DNA from: Prorocentrum cordatum
Taxonomy: Eukaryota > Sar > Dinophyceae > Prorocentrales > Prorocentraceae
Assembly (NCBI GenBank): GCA_963575745.1
Contig: CAUYUJ010022071.1
Span: 301,064-365,063, forward strand
Direction of reading: 5' to 3'
Length of the DNA stretch: 64,000 bases
This document shows, one piece after another, positions 9,675-19,377 of this stretch. The translations under genes and the position numbers were made by a program. Within the stretch, counting starts at the first letter, position 1; each line of letters starts with the position of its first letter. The notes beneath the pieces were generated by a model. That model did not search any database and had not been told where the DNA came from. It saw only the letters and a program-made list of their open reading frames with translations.

Positions 9675-9819
9675 AAAAAGTCGGAGGTCCGCGCGGATTT
9701 CACGGATCGGCGCTGGACCCCCCTCCCTGGCGCGCGGAGCGCGCCAGGGGCGGCGCCGGAGGCGCCGCCGGGGGGGCCCAGCGCCGATCCGAGAAGTCCG
9801 CGCGGACCTCCGAGTTTTT
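9675..9819. mobile_element. MITE-like palindromic element with two internal hairpins
   Basis: The 42-bp arms at 9675-9716 and 9778-9819 are inverted repeats with about three mismatches. Between them lie two perfect 9-bp-stem hairpins, each with a GGA loop: 9727-9747 and 9749-9769. No coding capacity and no clear target duplication were seen. The fold is directly visible; calling it a non-autonomous transposon is inference. Confidence 0.65.
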
Positions 9820-9821
9820 CC

Positions 9822-10735
9822 CGGAAAGAGCATAGGCCCAGGGTTCTCTTTTAGGGGTTTGCCCCCGGATCTGACGGCTGTAGGGCCGGCGTTTTTCTTT
9901 TGCGATAAATCACGAGGTCGCGTAGGGCCGGCGAATTAAAATTTGAGGACGTCCCTAGCGAAACGCTTGTTTTTCAGAACTTGTTGAGGACGTCTCGATC
10001 GAAACGCTTGTTTTGTGTTATAGATTGTCCTCTCCTGGGGACTAGAATTTCGAGGATCTCTTAAGTGAACTGCTTGTTTTCACGTGCCCAGGTCTTGAGG
10101 ATGTCTCGAGCGAGACGCTTGGTTTCACGCCTCCAGGTTGCCCAGGCAGAGGTCTAGCGCCAGGATTTGTTGAGGATGTCTCGAACGAGACGCTTGGTTT
10201 CGCGCGTCCTCGTCGCCCAGGCGGATGTCTAACATGAGGATGTGTTGAGGAAGTCTCGATCGAGATGCTTGTTTGCAAGTGTCCAGGTTGCCCAGGCGGA
10301 TGCCTAGCATGAGGATGTGTTGAGAATGTCTCGAGAAATACGCTTGTTTTCACGTGTCCAGGTCGCCCAGGCGGATGTCGAACATGAAGATGTGTTGAGG
10401 ATGTCTCGAGCGAGACGTTCGCTTTCACGTGTACAGGTCGACCAGGCGGATGTCTAGAATGAGGAGGTGTTGAAAACGTCTCGAGCTAAACGCTTGTTTT
10501 CACGTGCCCAGGTCACCCAGGCGGACTTCTCACATGAAGATGTGTTGAGGATGTCTCGAGCGAACCACTTGTTTTCACGTGTCCAGTTCGCCCAGCGGAT
10601 GTTTGGCATGAGAATGTGTTGAGGATGTGTTGAGCGAAACGCTTGTTTTCACGTGTCCAGGTCGCTCAGGCGGATGTCTAGCATGAGGATGTTGACAGGA
10701 TGTCTCGAGCGAAACGCTTGTCCCCAGCACGTTCC
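9822..10735. repeat. Composite repeat: header block plus ~75-bp satellite
   Basis: A header (TTTTCCCGGAAAGAGC, then GGCCCAGGGTTCTCTTTTA, then GGCCGGCGAATTAAA) leads into about ten degenerate 75-bp units. The unit core is TCTCGAGCGAAACGCTTG, followed by TTTTCACGTGTCCAGG and GCGGATGTCTAGCATGAGG. The same header followed by the same core recurs at 15.9, 17.6, 20.9 and 26.5 kb, so it behaves as one repeat family. Confidence 0.8.
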
Positions 10736-11570
10736 GTAGCGCGTCCCCTTGGCACGTCCCGCGGTGCGACCCCGTGGCACATCCCCTGGCACGTCGCTTG
10801 GCGCGTCCCTTGAGACGGTCCGCGGCGCGTCCTCCTGGCAGGTCCCCCTGTCATTTAGCTGTGGGGCAGCTACTATGTGTTCAGGCAGCTCGAGCTTAAG
10901 ATCCAGATCAGTTCGGTCAGGACTCGGATGTAAAGGAGGACTCGATCCACGACGCTATAGAGCACAATCGCGGCATGGCACATCGCAATTCAGCACAGCG
11001 CAGCACAGCACAGCCCTCGGCAGGGTACATAAAGATCGATACACTCAGCATTACAACTTGGCACGTTCCTTGGCATGTTCCGTGGGGCGTCCCTTGGCGA
11101 GTCCCCCTGGCACGTCGCGTGGCGCGTCCCCTGGCACATCCCGTGGCACAACCATTGGCACGTTCCGTAGCGCGTCCCCTTGGCACGTCCCGCGGTGCGT
11201 CCCCGTGGCACCACCCTTGGCACGTCGCCTGGCGCGTCCCTTGGGACGTTTCGCGGCGCGTCCTCCTGGCAGGTCCCCCTGTCAATTAGCTGTGGGGCAG
11301 CTACTATGTGTTCAGGCAGCTCGAGCTTAAGATCCAGATCAGTTCGGTCAGGACTCGGATGCAAAGAAGGACTCGATCCACGACGCTATAGAGCACAATC
11401 GCGGCATGGCACATCGCAATTGAGCACAGCGCAACACAGCACAGCCCTCGGCCGGGTACATAAAGATCGATACACTCAGCATTGCACTTGCCCGTCACCC
11501 AATCAGGTGTCTTTGAAAACGCTGCCATGCGTTACATTTCTATATTCCTTTCCGGGTTCGTGGGTCGATC
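10736..11570. repeat. 430-bp module, two tandem copies
   Basis: Each copy has a stretch of 11-12 bp GGCACGTCCC-type repeats, then a conserved block beginning CAGCTACTATGTG (10868 and 11298) with GAGCTTAAGATCCAGATCAG, and an end block AAGATCGATACACTCAGCAT. A tail (TTGCCCGTCACCCAATCAGG and GGGTCGATCATG) follows the second copy only. Relatives occur at 16.4-17.4, 17.9-18.6, 25.5-26.5 and 59.8-60.3 kb. Open frames over it are low complexity and ignored. Confidence 0.8.
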
Positions 11571-11614
11571 ATGTTATGTTTATTTCACTTGTTGTTCCCC
11601 TATCCTCGGGCGGT

Positions 11615-11790
11615 GGCAAAAATCAGGACGGGAGGCTTCTCCCTATGTTTGGCCTCTCGAGGCCCTTTGGCGGGCCTCGGGGCCGTCAGCAAAGCGACGC
11701 AGGATGAGGCACCGGTCCCAGAGAACGGGTCGAGACCTCGGAGCGTTGACGTTAACTATGCACAAATCATGACCTCGGGGGTCTGGGACA
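11615..11790. repeat. 170-bp dispersed repeat, copy 1
   Basis: Begins AAAATCAGGACGGGAGG, passes GGGCCTCGGGGCCGTC and GGGTCGAGACCTC, and ends AAATCATGACCTCGGGGG with GTCTGGGA. Similar sequence lies at 17.4, 19.9, 20.25 and 61.85 kb. Confidence 0.7.
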
Positions 11791-11803
11791 TGGTTTACCA
11801 GTC

Positions 11804-11970
11804 GATGGGGTCGGAGGATCGCGCCGCATCGCCAGTGCATCGGCGATGCGGCTCGCTGTGGAGCGCGGACTCCTCCCCGCCGGCGTCGCCGATACAACGT
11901 CGACGTCGCCGACGCATCGCCGATGCACCGACGGAGCATCGGCGATGCGGCGCGAACCTCCGACCCCATC
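11804..11970. mobile_element. Short inverted-repeat (MITE-like) element
   Basis: The 30-bp ends at 11804-11833 and 11941-11970 are inverted repeats matching at 29 of 30 positions. The interior contains further GCATCGGCGATGC and GCATCGCCGATGC palindromes. No target duplication is obvious and no protein is encoded. Confidence 0.6.
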
Positions 11971-12807
11971 TGCTCACGCCATCATCTGGGCGGCCTCTCT
12001 AGGAGTGGTGACCCTTCGCCGGAAGGACTTCCGCGAGCCGCTCACTACAGGTCACCCTTGCCTGGAGTCCCCCTTGCGCTGAGGTGGTCCCGGGCGAAAC
12101 GGTTCATGAAGTCTTTGCGCGGTGTCGGAAGTTTCGGGTCCTCCTCCGAGGCCCCCGCGGCTGTTGGAGAAGCGGCTCGGGGTACAGTTGGTCCCAGACT
12201 TATGGAGCCCTCGACGGGGCCATGGCCCGTTGCCACCTGGGCCCCTTGCATGCCCGCCCGGAGGGGCAGTACAGGTCGCGGAGCAGCGCAAGACAACGCT
12301 GCAGCGGTCCACCGCGCGGGTGGCCTGGCTGCAGGCAAGGGGCCGAGGAGGAGGCCCAGGCGAGGCGACAGGCCCCGAGGGCCGCACCAGAGGCCCGAAG
12401 GCAGCTGCCAAGGGGCCACGAGGGCGGTCCGTAGGTAGCCGCTCTGGCTCGAGCGCTGCGACGCTGGGCCTCGAAGCGGCGTGCTCCCGCCTCTGCGCCC
12501 AGCCGCGCGGCGCCGTCGTGCCTGGTGCCTCGGGGAGGGGGACAGCTCAGGGGCAACGCTGGGGTGGCTTCTCCTCAGAGGGGGACGCATCGAGCCACAG
12601 TCGCCCATTCATCGCCCATGGGAGTCTGATAGCCCACGCCGCCCAGGAACGTGCAGTTTTGCTGTCGGGGGCCCAGCGCCGATCTCCCGGCGACAATTCC
12701 AGCTCGATGTTGCCCCGTTCCCCCGCCTGAGTCGGTACCCCTCCGCTAAGGCAATGAGGCTCCAGGGCCGAGATGTGGTACGAGCTCGCGTGAGCGAGGT
12801 CGACGGC
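11971..12807. other. Unassigned GC-rich sequence upstream of the EGF/propeller gene
   Basis: Several overlapping open frames exist on both strands, with Arg-, Gly- and Ala-rich products. None shows a domain, so no gene is called. Part of this should be promoter and 5' leader of the gene starting at 12808. Confidence 0.4.
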
Positions 12808-13465
12808 ATGGCACTGGCCCTTCTCCTCGCCACTCTGGTGCACGCGGCCGTCGCCTGCGCGTCGCCCCGGGATTGCTCTTACAACGGCCACTGCGGCGCT
12901 TCATCGGCATGCGTCTGCGCACCACAGTGGACCGGCCCACGCTGCGAGACGCTTAACCTCCTGCCCGCGCGCAAGGATGGAGGCTTCCGCTCCCCGCACG
13001 CGGCACCCGAGCACATCTCCTCGTGGGGCGGCTCCATTCTGTACGACGAGTCTGATGGCCTTTGGCACATGTTCGCCGCCGAGATGGCCAACGGCTGCGG
13101 CATTAACCACTGGGAGCCCAACTCTCAAGTCGTCCACGCCACCGCAGCAGCGGCGGACGGGCCTTACACGTACCGCTCGACCGTGCTTGAGCCCTTTGCC
13201 CACGAGCCGAACGCCGTGCGCGCCCCCGACGGCACGTGGGTCATCTACCTGACCCTGCGCCACCCCAACGGGGAGCAGCTTGCCAACTGCTCCGAGACGA
13301 ATACATGGTCTCGCCAAGATGGCCCGCCGCCCCGCCACACGTACATGGTTCACGCTCCCTCGCCCGACGGGCCGTGGAGTGCGCCCCAGCTCGTCCTGAG
13401 GGCCAACACGTCGATCTGGAACAACCGGACAGTGCTCATCGACACCAACCTCGCAGTTGCCATCC
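12808..13465 (+). CDS. Secreted EGF/beta-propeller (GH43-like) protein, exon 1 of 5
   Basis: The ATG at 12808 opens a signal peptide (MALALLLATLVHAAVACA). An EGF-like motif follows (CSYNGHCGASSACVCAPQW to GPRC), then the first blades of a glycoside-hydrolase-like propeller with HEPNAVRAPDGTWVIYL. Five exons (658+44+236+119+155 nt) join in frame to 1212 nt, 403 residues plus stop. The joined product has GAEDPMLW, HAILHDEH, GRHAFSDD and RRRERPH, matching my recollection of EGF/propeller proteins of protists; the substrate is unknown and catalysis unproven. The exon ends in GCCATCC (13459-13465), repeated just before exon 2. An in-frame ATG about 17 codons upstream would precede the hydrophobic stretch; 12808 is preferred for its good signal peptide. 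Confidence 0.8.
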
Positions 13466-13530
13466 CGGCAAGGCCTGGGATTGTTCACAGACAGCCCCCA
13501 TAGAGGTAGCCTAACACCACCTAGCCGCAG

Positions 13531-14975
13531 TGTGTGTGTGTGTGTTTGTGTGTCCGCGTGTGTGCGCGTGTGTGTGTGTGTGTGTGTGTTTGTGTGTGTG
13601 CGCATGTGTGTGTGTGTGTCCGTGTGTCCGTGTGTCCGTGTGTCCGTGTGTCCGTGTGTCCGTGTGTCCGTGTGTCCGTGTGTCCGTGTGTCCGTGTGTC
13701 CGTGTGTGTGTGCGTGCGCGTGTGTGTGTGTGTGTGTGTGTTTGTATTTCGGATCGCCGGAGCAGTCACCCTCTGTCCAGCCGCCGACGCAACAAGTATG
13801 TGTGTGTGTGTTTGTGTGTGTATGTCCGTGTGTGTGTATGTCCGTGTGTGTGTGTGTCTGTGTGTGGCACTGCCCTCCCCAGCCTGGCACTCGCTCGTCG
13901 TGCCCTTCTCGCCTCTCCTGCCCTGCCTGGCTTTCAGGCCGACCCCTCCCCCCGAGGTGGTCGCACGCTCGCCTTCCCCCCTGGGCTGCCTCGCGGGCCG
14001 CTTGCGCCCTCGGCTCCCCCGGACGCCATGCCGCAGTGCGTTCGCCATCAGCCTGTGCTGCACCTGCTCCTCCTGAGAGCTTGCCTCCGGCGGCCGCCTG
14101 GCCTGCCTATACCCCCCCGCTGCCGCCTCGCTCTGCTGGCACCGCCCCCCGGGCGCCCCCCCGCTGGCGCCGGGCCCCGCTCCGAGCGGGCTCGCCTTCC
14201 TCTCCCTCTTGCCCGCGCTGGGCGTCTCCCTCTCTTCATACCCGTGCGTGGCGGCACAAGTCGCGTCCTGTGCATCCCGCCCATCGCCAGCACAGTGACT
14301 CTGCCTAGCAGCCGACGGACAAAAACACGTGTGTGTGTCCATGTGTGTGTGTGCGTGTGTGTGTGTGTGTGTGAATGTGTTGTGTGTTGTGTGTTGTGTG
14401 TTGTGTGTTGTGTGTTGTGTGTGCGTGTGTGCGTGTGTGCTGCGTGTGTGCTGCGTGTGTGCTGCGTGTGTGTGTGTTGTGTGTTGTGTGTTGTGTGTGT
14501 GTGTTGTGTGTGTGCGTGTGTGTGTGTTGTGTGTTGTGTTGTGTGTTGTGTGTTGTGTGTGTGTGTCTGTGTTTGAACGCGGGTGTGTGTGTGTGGAGGG
14601 CGTGTGCGCGTGTGTGCGTGTGTGTGTGTGTGTGTGTGTTTTGTGTGTGTGTGTGTGTGTGTTTGTGTTTGTGATTGTGTTTGTGTTTGTTTGTGTTGTT
14701 TGTGATTTTGTGTGTGTGTGTTGTGTTGTGTGTTGTGTGTTGTGTGTTGTGTGTTGTGTGTTGTGTGTTGTGTTGTGTGTTGTGTGCTGTGTGCTGTGTG
14801 CTGTGTGTTGTGTGTTGTGTTGTGTTGTGTTGTGTTGTGTTGTGTTGTGTTGTGTTGTGTCGTGCCGTGTCGTGTCGTGTCGTGTCGTGTCGTGTTGTGT
14901 TGTCTGTGTTTGCCCGTGTGTATGCGTGATTGTCCGTGTGTGTGTGTGTGCGTGTGTGTGCCTGCAAGGCTGACT
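13531..14975. repeat. (GT)n-rich microsatellite blocks
   Basis: TGTG, TGTGTCCG, TGTTGTG and TGTCG variants dominate 13531-13866 and 14326-14975. The intervening 13867-14325 is Pro/Arg-type GC-rich sequence without a recognised gene. Cys/Val-rich open frames here are artefacts of the repeat. All of it lies inside intron 1. Confidence 0.9.
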
Positions 14976-15085
14976 GATGGACTGACCGTCTGTCTGTCTG
15001 TCTGTCTGCCTGCCTGTCTGTCCGTCTGTCCGTCTGTCCGTCTGTCTGTCTGCCTGCCTGCCTGTCTGTCTGTCCAGTGTCTCCG
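14976..15085. repeat. (TGTC/TGCC)n microsatellite
   Basis: Tetranucleotide TGTC, TGCC and TCCG runs continue the GT block inside intron 1. Confidence 0.85.
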
Positions 15086-15204
15086 GAGGTAGCCTCCACA
15101 GGTCCGTAGCCTAGTCCGGGGCGGTCTCGGGGGGCGCCGCCGAGCTCCGCCGCGCAGTCCAGGGACGGTCTCGGGGGGCGCCGCCGAAGCCCGGGAGACG
15201 GAGA

Positions 15205-15306
15205 CGACCTCCTCCTCCTCTCTCCTCCTCTCTCCTCCTCCTCCTCCTCCTCCTCCTCCTCCTCCTCCTCCTCCTCCTCCTCCTCCTCCTCCTCCTCCTC
15301 CTCCTC
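15205..15306. repeat. (CTC)n microsatellite
   Basis: A nearly pure CTC run (GGA on the other strand) close to the 3' end of intron 1. Confidence 0.95.
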
Positions 15307-15379
15307 GAGGCCCCTTCACGTTGTGAAAAAAACGCCGGGGCCGCCTGCAGCGCTAGCCCTGGGCACTGCCGCGCCATCC

Positions 15380-15423
15380 TCCCGGACAGCTCGGTGGTCG
15401 GCATCTGGCGCAAGTGCGAGAAC
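15380..15423 (+). CDS. EGF/propeller gene, exon 2
   Basis: Only 44 nt. It completes the split Leu codon and encodes PDSSVVGIWRKCEN, joining IDTNLAVAI of exon 1 to PAGTPCEHQCC of exon 3. The exon ends in GCGAGAAC (15416-15423), which is repeated exactly before exon 3. Confidence 0.7.
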
Positions 15424-15609
15424 TCGGACGGGGCCAGGACGAGGATGAATCCTGTCCAGGGCGTTCCGGAACGCCTTCAGAGCTGTCTGAGACGCCTCGA
15501 GAAGGCCGCGGATCCTGAGACAGCCTCCCTATAGAGCCGCCCGATCTCAGAGCCCCAGCGTTTCCTCACACGACGTCATCCTCGCCCATGGCCTCGTCTC
15601 GGCGAGAAC
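15424..15609 (+). other. Intron 2, 186 bp, with terminal inverted repeats and 8-bp direct repeat
   Basis: GCGAGAAC at 15416-15423 and 15602-15609 flanks or overlaps the borders. The arms at 15427-15448 and 15576-15598 are imperfect inverted repeats over about 22 nt (GACGGGGCCAGG against the complement of CCATGGCCTCGTC, and CGAGGATGA against TCATCCTCG). No choice of border inside the repeat gives GT-AG. Confidence 0.7.
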
Positions 15610-15845
15610 CCTGCCGGCACGCCGTGCGAGCACCAGTGCTGCACCTTCCCGCACCTGCTTACGGCGGCCCATTGGCGCGACGCGGGCTCCTACACCCCGC
15701 ACAGCCAGCGCCGCCTCTTTCCCGAGATCCAGCCGTACGGCGCGGAGGACCCGATGCTCTGGCTGCAGCCGCGCGCCCCGGCGGGCGCGGAGGGCTCCGC
15801 CGGCGCGCCGATCGTGCACGCGATCCTGCACGACGAGCATCGGTG
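15610..15845 (+). CDS. EGF/propeller gene, exon 3
   Basis: 236 nt. It encodes PAGTPCEHQCCTFPHLLTAA, an aromatic/charged blade, GAEDPMLWLQP (an acidic motif like those in GH43-type propellers) and HAILHDEHR. The CEHQCC cysteines may pair with the Cys in exon 2. The exon ends at CGGTG (15841-15845), repeated at the start of exon 4 sequence. Confidence 0.8.
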
Positions 15846-15904
15846 GCTCAAAGATGGGGGGCCTAAGCTCACAGACCCCCTCGGGTGAGGAACAGGGTCA
15901 TGGC

Positions 15905-16395
15905 GGGAGGTGTTTCCCGGAAAGGTCTCAGGCCCAGGGTATTCTTTTAGTAGGGGAGCTGCTCCGCGGTGCCAAGTTCGGAGAGGGCCGGCGAATTTCT
16001 CTTGCGATAAATGCCGAGGTCGAAAGAGCCGGCGAATTACAATTGGAGGATGTCCCGAGCGAAACGCTTGTTTTGCAGAACTTGTTGAGGATGTCTCGAG
16101 CGAAACCCGTGTTCTATGTTCCAGATTGTCCTCTCCTGAGGACCAGAATTCAGAGAATCTCTCAAGTGAAATGCTTGTTTTCACTTGCCCAGGTCTTGAG
16201 GATGTCTCGAGCGAGGCGCTTGGTTTCACGCGTCCAGGTTGCCCAGGCGGATGTCTAGCATGAGGATTTGCTGAGGATGTCTCGAGCGAGCCGCTTGGTT
16301 TCACGTGTCCAGGCTGCCTAGGCGGATGTCTAGCACGAGGATGTGTGGAGAATATCTTGAGCGAAACGCTTGTTTTCACGTGTCCAGATTGCCCA
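15905..16395. repeat. Composite repeat: header plus 75-bp units, copy 2
   Basis: TTTCCCGGAAAGG, GGCCCAGGGTATTCTTTTAG, two GCCGGCGAATT blocks, then GAGGATGTCCCGAGCGAAAC and degenerate 75-bp units. The block order is the same as at 9.8 kb, including the CAGATTGTCCTCTCCTGAGG segment. Confidence 0.8.
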
Positions 16396-17384
16396 GGCAC
16401 AGCACAGCCATCGGCACGGTACATCGAGATCGATACACTCAGCATTGCAACTTGGCACGTTTCCTGGCACGTTCCGTGGCGCATCCCATGGCGAGTCCCC
16501 GTGGCACGTTGCGCGACGCGTCCCCTGGCACGTCCCGCGGCACGTCCATCGTCACGTTCCGTAGCGCGTCCCCTTGGCACGTCCCGCGGTGCGTCCCCAT
16601 GGCACGTCCCCTGGCACGTCGCCTGGCGCGTCCCTTTAAACGTTCCGCGGCGCGTCCTCCTGGCAGTTCTCTCTGTCAATTAGCTCTGGGGCAGCTACTA
16701 TGTGCTCAGGCAGCTCGAGCTTAAGATTCAGATCAGTGCTGTCAGGACTCGGGTGCAAATGAGGACTCAATCCACAACGCTATGGAGCACAATCGCGGCA
16801 TGGCACATCGCAATTCAGCACGGCGCACAACAGCACAGCCCTCGGCACGACACATCAAGATCGATACACTCAGCATTGCAACCTGGCACGTTCCGTGGCA
16901 CGTCCCGTGGCGAGTCTTCCTGGCACGTCGCGCGGCGAGATCCCTGGCACGTCCCGCGGCACGTCCATCGTCACGTTCCGTAGCGCATCCCCTTGGCACG
17001 TCCCGCGGTGCGTCCCCATGGCACGTCCCCTGGCACGTCGCCTGGCGCGTCCCTTTGGACGTTCCGCGGCGCGTCCTCCTGGCATTTCCCCGTGTCAATT
17101 AGCTCTGGGGCAGCTACTATGTGCTCAGGCAGCTCGAGCTTAAGATTCAGATAAGTTCGGTCAGGACTCGGATGCAAATGAGGACTCAATCCATAACGCT
17201 ATGGAGCACAATCGCGGCATGGCACATCGCAATTCAGCACGGCACAGCACAGCACAGCCCTCGGCACGGTACATCAAGATCAATCTATTCAGCATTGCAT
17301 TTGCCCGTCGCCCAATCAGGTGTTTTTGAAGCGCTGTCATGCCTTCTCTGCCTATATTCTTTTCCAGGTTCGTGGGTCGATCAT
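16396..17384. repeat. 420-bp module, two tandem copies
   Basis: Conserved CAGCTACTATGTGCTCAGG blocks start at 16692 and 17111, 419 bp apart, each surrounded by GGCACGTCCC-type short repeats. The block CAAGATCGATACACTCAGCA (slightly altered in the last copy) and the tail GTCGCCCAATCAGGTGTTTT close the array. All lies within intron 3. Confidence 0.8.
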
Positions 17385-17530
17385 GCTCCAGATGTTCGGC
17401 CTTTGGAGGCCCTCACCAGGCCTCGGGACCGTCGAAAAAAGGCTCACGATGAAAAACTTGTCCAGGGGAATGGGTCAAGACCCTTGAGAGTCGACGTTAT
17501 GAAAAAATCATGACGCCGGGGGGTCTGGGA
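17385..17530. repeat. 170-bp dispersed repeat, copy 2
   Basis: Shortened at its start relative to 11.6 kb but keeps GGCCTCGGGACCGTCG, GGGTCAAGACCC and AAAAAATCATGACG with GTCTGGGA. Confidence 0.65.
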
Positions 17531-17617
17531 AGATGGGTTCCTGAGGGATGGGGGCCTAAGGATAGGAACGGGTCCAAGGGTGGACTTGCAGTCCCAAGCA
17601 TGCGGCTGCTGCCATTT

Positions 17618-17925
17618 TCCCGGGAAAGGGCGCCGGCCCAGGGTTTTCTTCTAGTCGGTCAACTTGTCCCCAGTGCCATGTTGGGGAAGGGCCAGCGGAA
17701 TCATTCCCTGATGAATATCAAGGTCGGGAAGGGCCAGCGGACTTATTTGCGAGGATGTCCCGAGCGAAACGCTGGTCTTTGAAATCCCGATCGATAAAGG
17801 ACACGGGTTGGGGAGGTGGTTTGGGGAACGTGACGAGAGAAACGCTTGTTATCACGTGTCCAGGTCGTCCAGGCGGATGTCTAACATGAGGATTTGTTGA
17901 TGATGTCTCGAGCGAAGCGCTTGCC
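17618..17925. repeat. Composite repeat: header plus 75-bp units, copy 3
   Basis: Starts TTTTCCCGGGAAAGGG and GGCCCAGGGTTTTCTTCTAG, passes GAGGATGTCCCGAGCGAAAC and two or three degenerate 75-bp units, and ends AGCGAAGCGCTTG. Confidence 0.75.
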
Positions 17926-18567
17926 TGTCCGTGGGGCGTCCCCTGGCGCGCTGGCGCGTCCCCTGGCGCGTCCCTTGCGACGTTCCGGTGTGATGTGCCC
18001 TGGCACGTCCCCCAGCACGCCACTCGGCGTGGCATATTCCCTGGCTCGTCCTCTGTCGCGTTTACTGGCTCGTGCCCAGGCGTCTCCCCTGCCCGTTCCG
18101 TGGCGCGCCCCTTGCACCGTCCCTTGGCAGGAGGTCCTCTGGCCGCCCCATGGCACGCGCCTTGGCACGTCCCGTGGCAGGTCCCTCACACGTCCAGTGC
18201 ACGTCCCCTGCTGCGTCCCCTTGGCACGCCCCCTGTCCCATCCCCCTCTTGCGCCCCTGCAGCATGCTGCGTCGCGTCCGTGAGCCCGCGCCCCGTGTCG
18301 TGTCGTTTCTCTTCGGAGCCGAGCCCGATGTTGAGCTCGAGTGGATTGAGCGTCCCGCACGTTTCCACTGCAGCGAGCTCTGGCGGAGCCACGATGTGCT
18401 CAGGCAGATCGAGCTTAAGATCCAGATCAGTTCGGTCTAGGCTCGGATGCAAAGGAGGACTCGATCCGCAACGCTATATAGATCACCATCGCGGCACGGC
18501 ACGTCGCAAGCCAGCACCGCGCACCACAGCACAGCCCTTGGCACGGTACATCAAGATCGATACACTC
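17926..18567. repeat. Diverged copy of the 420-430-bp module
   Basis: GGCGCGTCCC-type short repeats are followed by GAGCTTAAGATCCAGATCAG (18411-18430), the GGACTCGATCC segment and ATCAAGATCGATACACTC. The conserved block is preceded by a longer variant (GAGCGTCCCGCACGTTTCCA) that recurs near 59.99 kb. Confidence 0.7.
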
Positions 18568-18928
18568 TTTTTTGGTCGGCGGGGCGAGAGCGAACCTCTT
18601 CCGCTAAAAGCTGGGCGGGCTACGCACAGCTTTCATTAGGGCGACAAGGCACAGGAGGGCGGGGCCTCGGGCGGCCGGAGCGGGCGGGGCCCGGGGTGCA
18701 GGCGGTGCCGAAGAGCTTGCACAGGAAAAGGTACGCGCGGACAGGGAAGAAGGATTGCAACGAAGGATTGCAACAAAACCTTCGAGGCGAAGATCAAGAT
18801 CGAGGGTTTGTTTTGCAATCCTTCGAGGTTTTTTTTTGCAATCCTTCGTTCGAGGGTTTTTTTGCAATCCTTCGACAAAAAGGTTTTTTTTGCAATCCTT
18901 CGAGGCGAAGATCAAGATCGATACACTC
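18568..18928. mobile_element. 361-bp insertion with 18-bp flanking duplication
   Basis: ATCAAGATCGATACACTC is present at 18550-18567 and again at 18911-18928, whereas sister modules have it once. The insert contains a GC-rich segment, two CGAAGGATTGCAAC motifs, and then repeated T-runs with GCAATCCTTCGA in the opposite sense. No protein was recognised. The module resumes directly afterwards (AGCATTGCAGTTGCCCCTCG). Confidence 0.6.
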
Positions 18929-19140
18929 AGCATTGCAGTTGCCCCTCGCCCGACGAGGCGTCTCGAAGGAACGCTGCCATGCCTCACGCTCCCAGTCCTC
19001 CCTCTCCGGGCTCGTGGCTCGACCGCTGCGCCCTCCGCGACCCCTCCCGAGAGGCCCGGGCGAGAGCCCCCATGTCCGATAGGCCGAGGGCGGCCCGAGA
19101 AGACCGCCCGCGCCGACCTCCTCTGCTGGAGCGTCCGGCT

Positions 19141-19377
19141 CTCCGAGGAGGAGGATGAGGAGGCGGAGGAGGAGGAGGAGGAGGGGGAGGAGGAGGAGGG
19201 GGAGGAGGAGGAGGAGGGGGAAGAGGGGGAGGGAGGGGGAGGAGGAGGAGGAGGAGGAGGAGGAGGAGGAGGAGGAGGAGGGAGGAGGAGGAGGAGGAGG
19301 AGGAGGAGGAGGAGGAGGAGGAGGAGGAGGAGGAGGAGGAGGAGGAGGGGGAGGGGGAGGGGGAGGACGAGGAGGGT
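19141..19377. repeat. (GGA)n microsatellite, ~235 bp
   Basis: AGG/GGA repeats with GGGGGA variants lie close to the 3' end of intron 3. Glu/Gly/Arg and Pro/Ser open frames across it are artefacts. Confidence 0.95.

Larger units (their letters stand above)
13466..15379 (+). other. Intron 1, non-GT-AG, flanked by 7-bp direct repeat
   Basis: GCCATCC occurs at 13459-13465 and 15373-15379, so the cut could lie anywhere in the repeat. No position in it gives GT-AG or GC-AG. The intron ends are imperfect inverted repeats (GGCAAGGCCTGGG near the start, CCCTGGGCACTGCC near the end). The interior is mostly GT-rich and CTC-rich microsatellite. Confidence 0.65.

Noticed and set aside
9930-10735. CRISPR-like regular repeats
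   Set aside because: Whole 75-bp units are repeated without unique spacers, the copies are degenerate, and the setting is eukaryotic.
10868-11510. Conserved block of the 430-bp module as a tRNA-derived SINE or small RNA gene
   Set aside because: GGACTCGATCC loosely resembles a B box, but no A box at a proper distance, no terminator T-run and no tRNA fold could be seen.
12084-12730. Overlapping plus-strand frames of 116-202 codons upstream of the EGF/propeller gene
   Set aside because: The Arg/Gly/Ala/Pro-rich products have no domain or signal peptide, and frames overlap on both strands as expected from high GC.
12742-12765. Possible degenerate DinoSL relict (CCGCTAAGGCAATGAGGCTC) 43 bases before the EGF/propeller ATG
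   Set aside because: The match needs two or three gaps and several mismatches, so it is not above chance in GC-rich sequence. The gene also has introns, unlike a recent retrocopy.
13531-15092. Long Cys/Val- or Thr/His-rich open frames
   Set aside because: They are translations of GT microsatellites inside intron 1.
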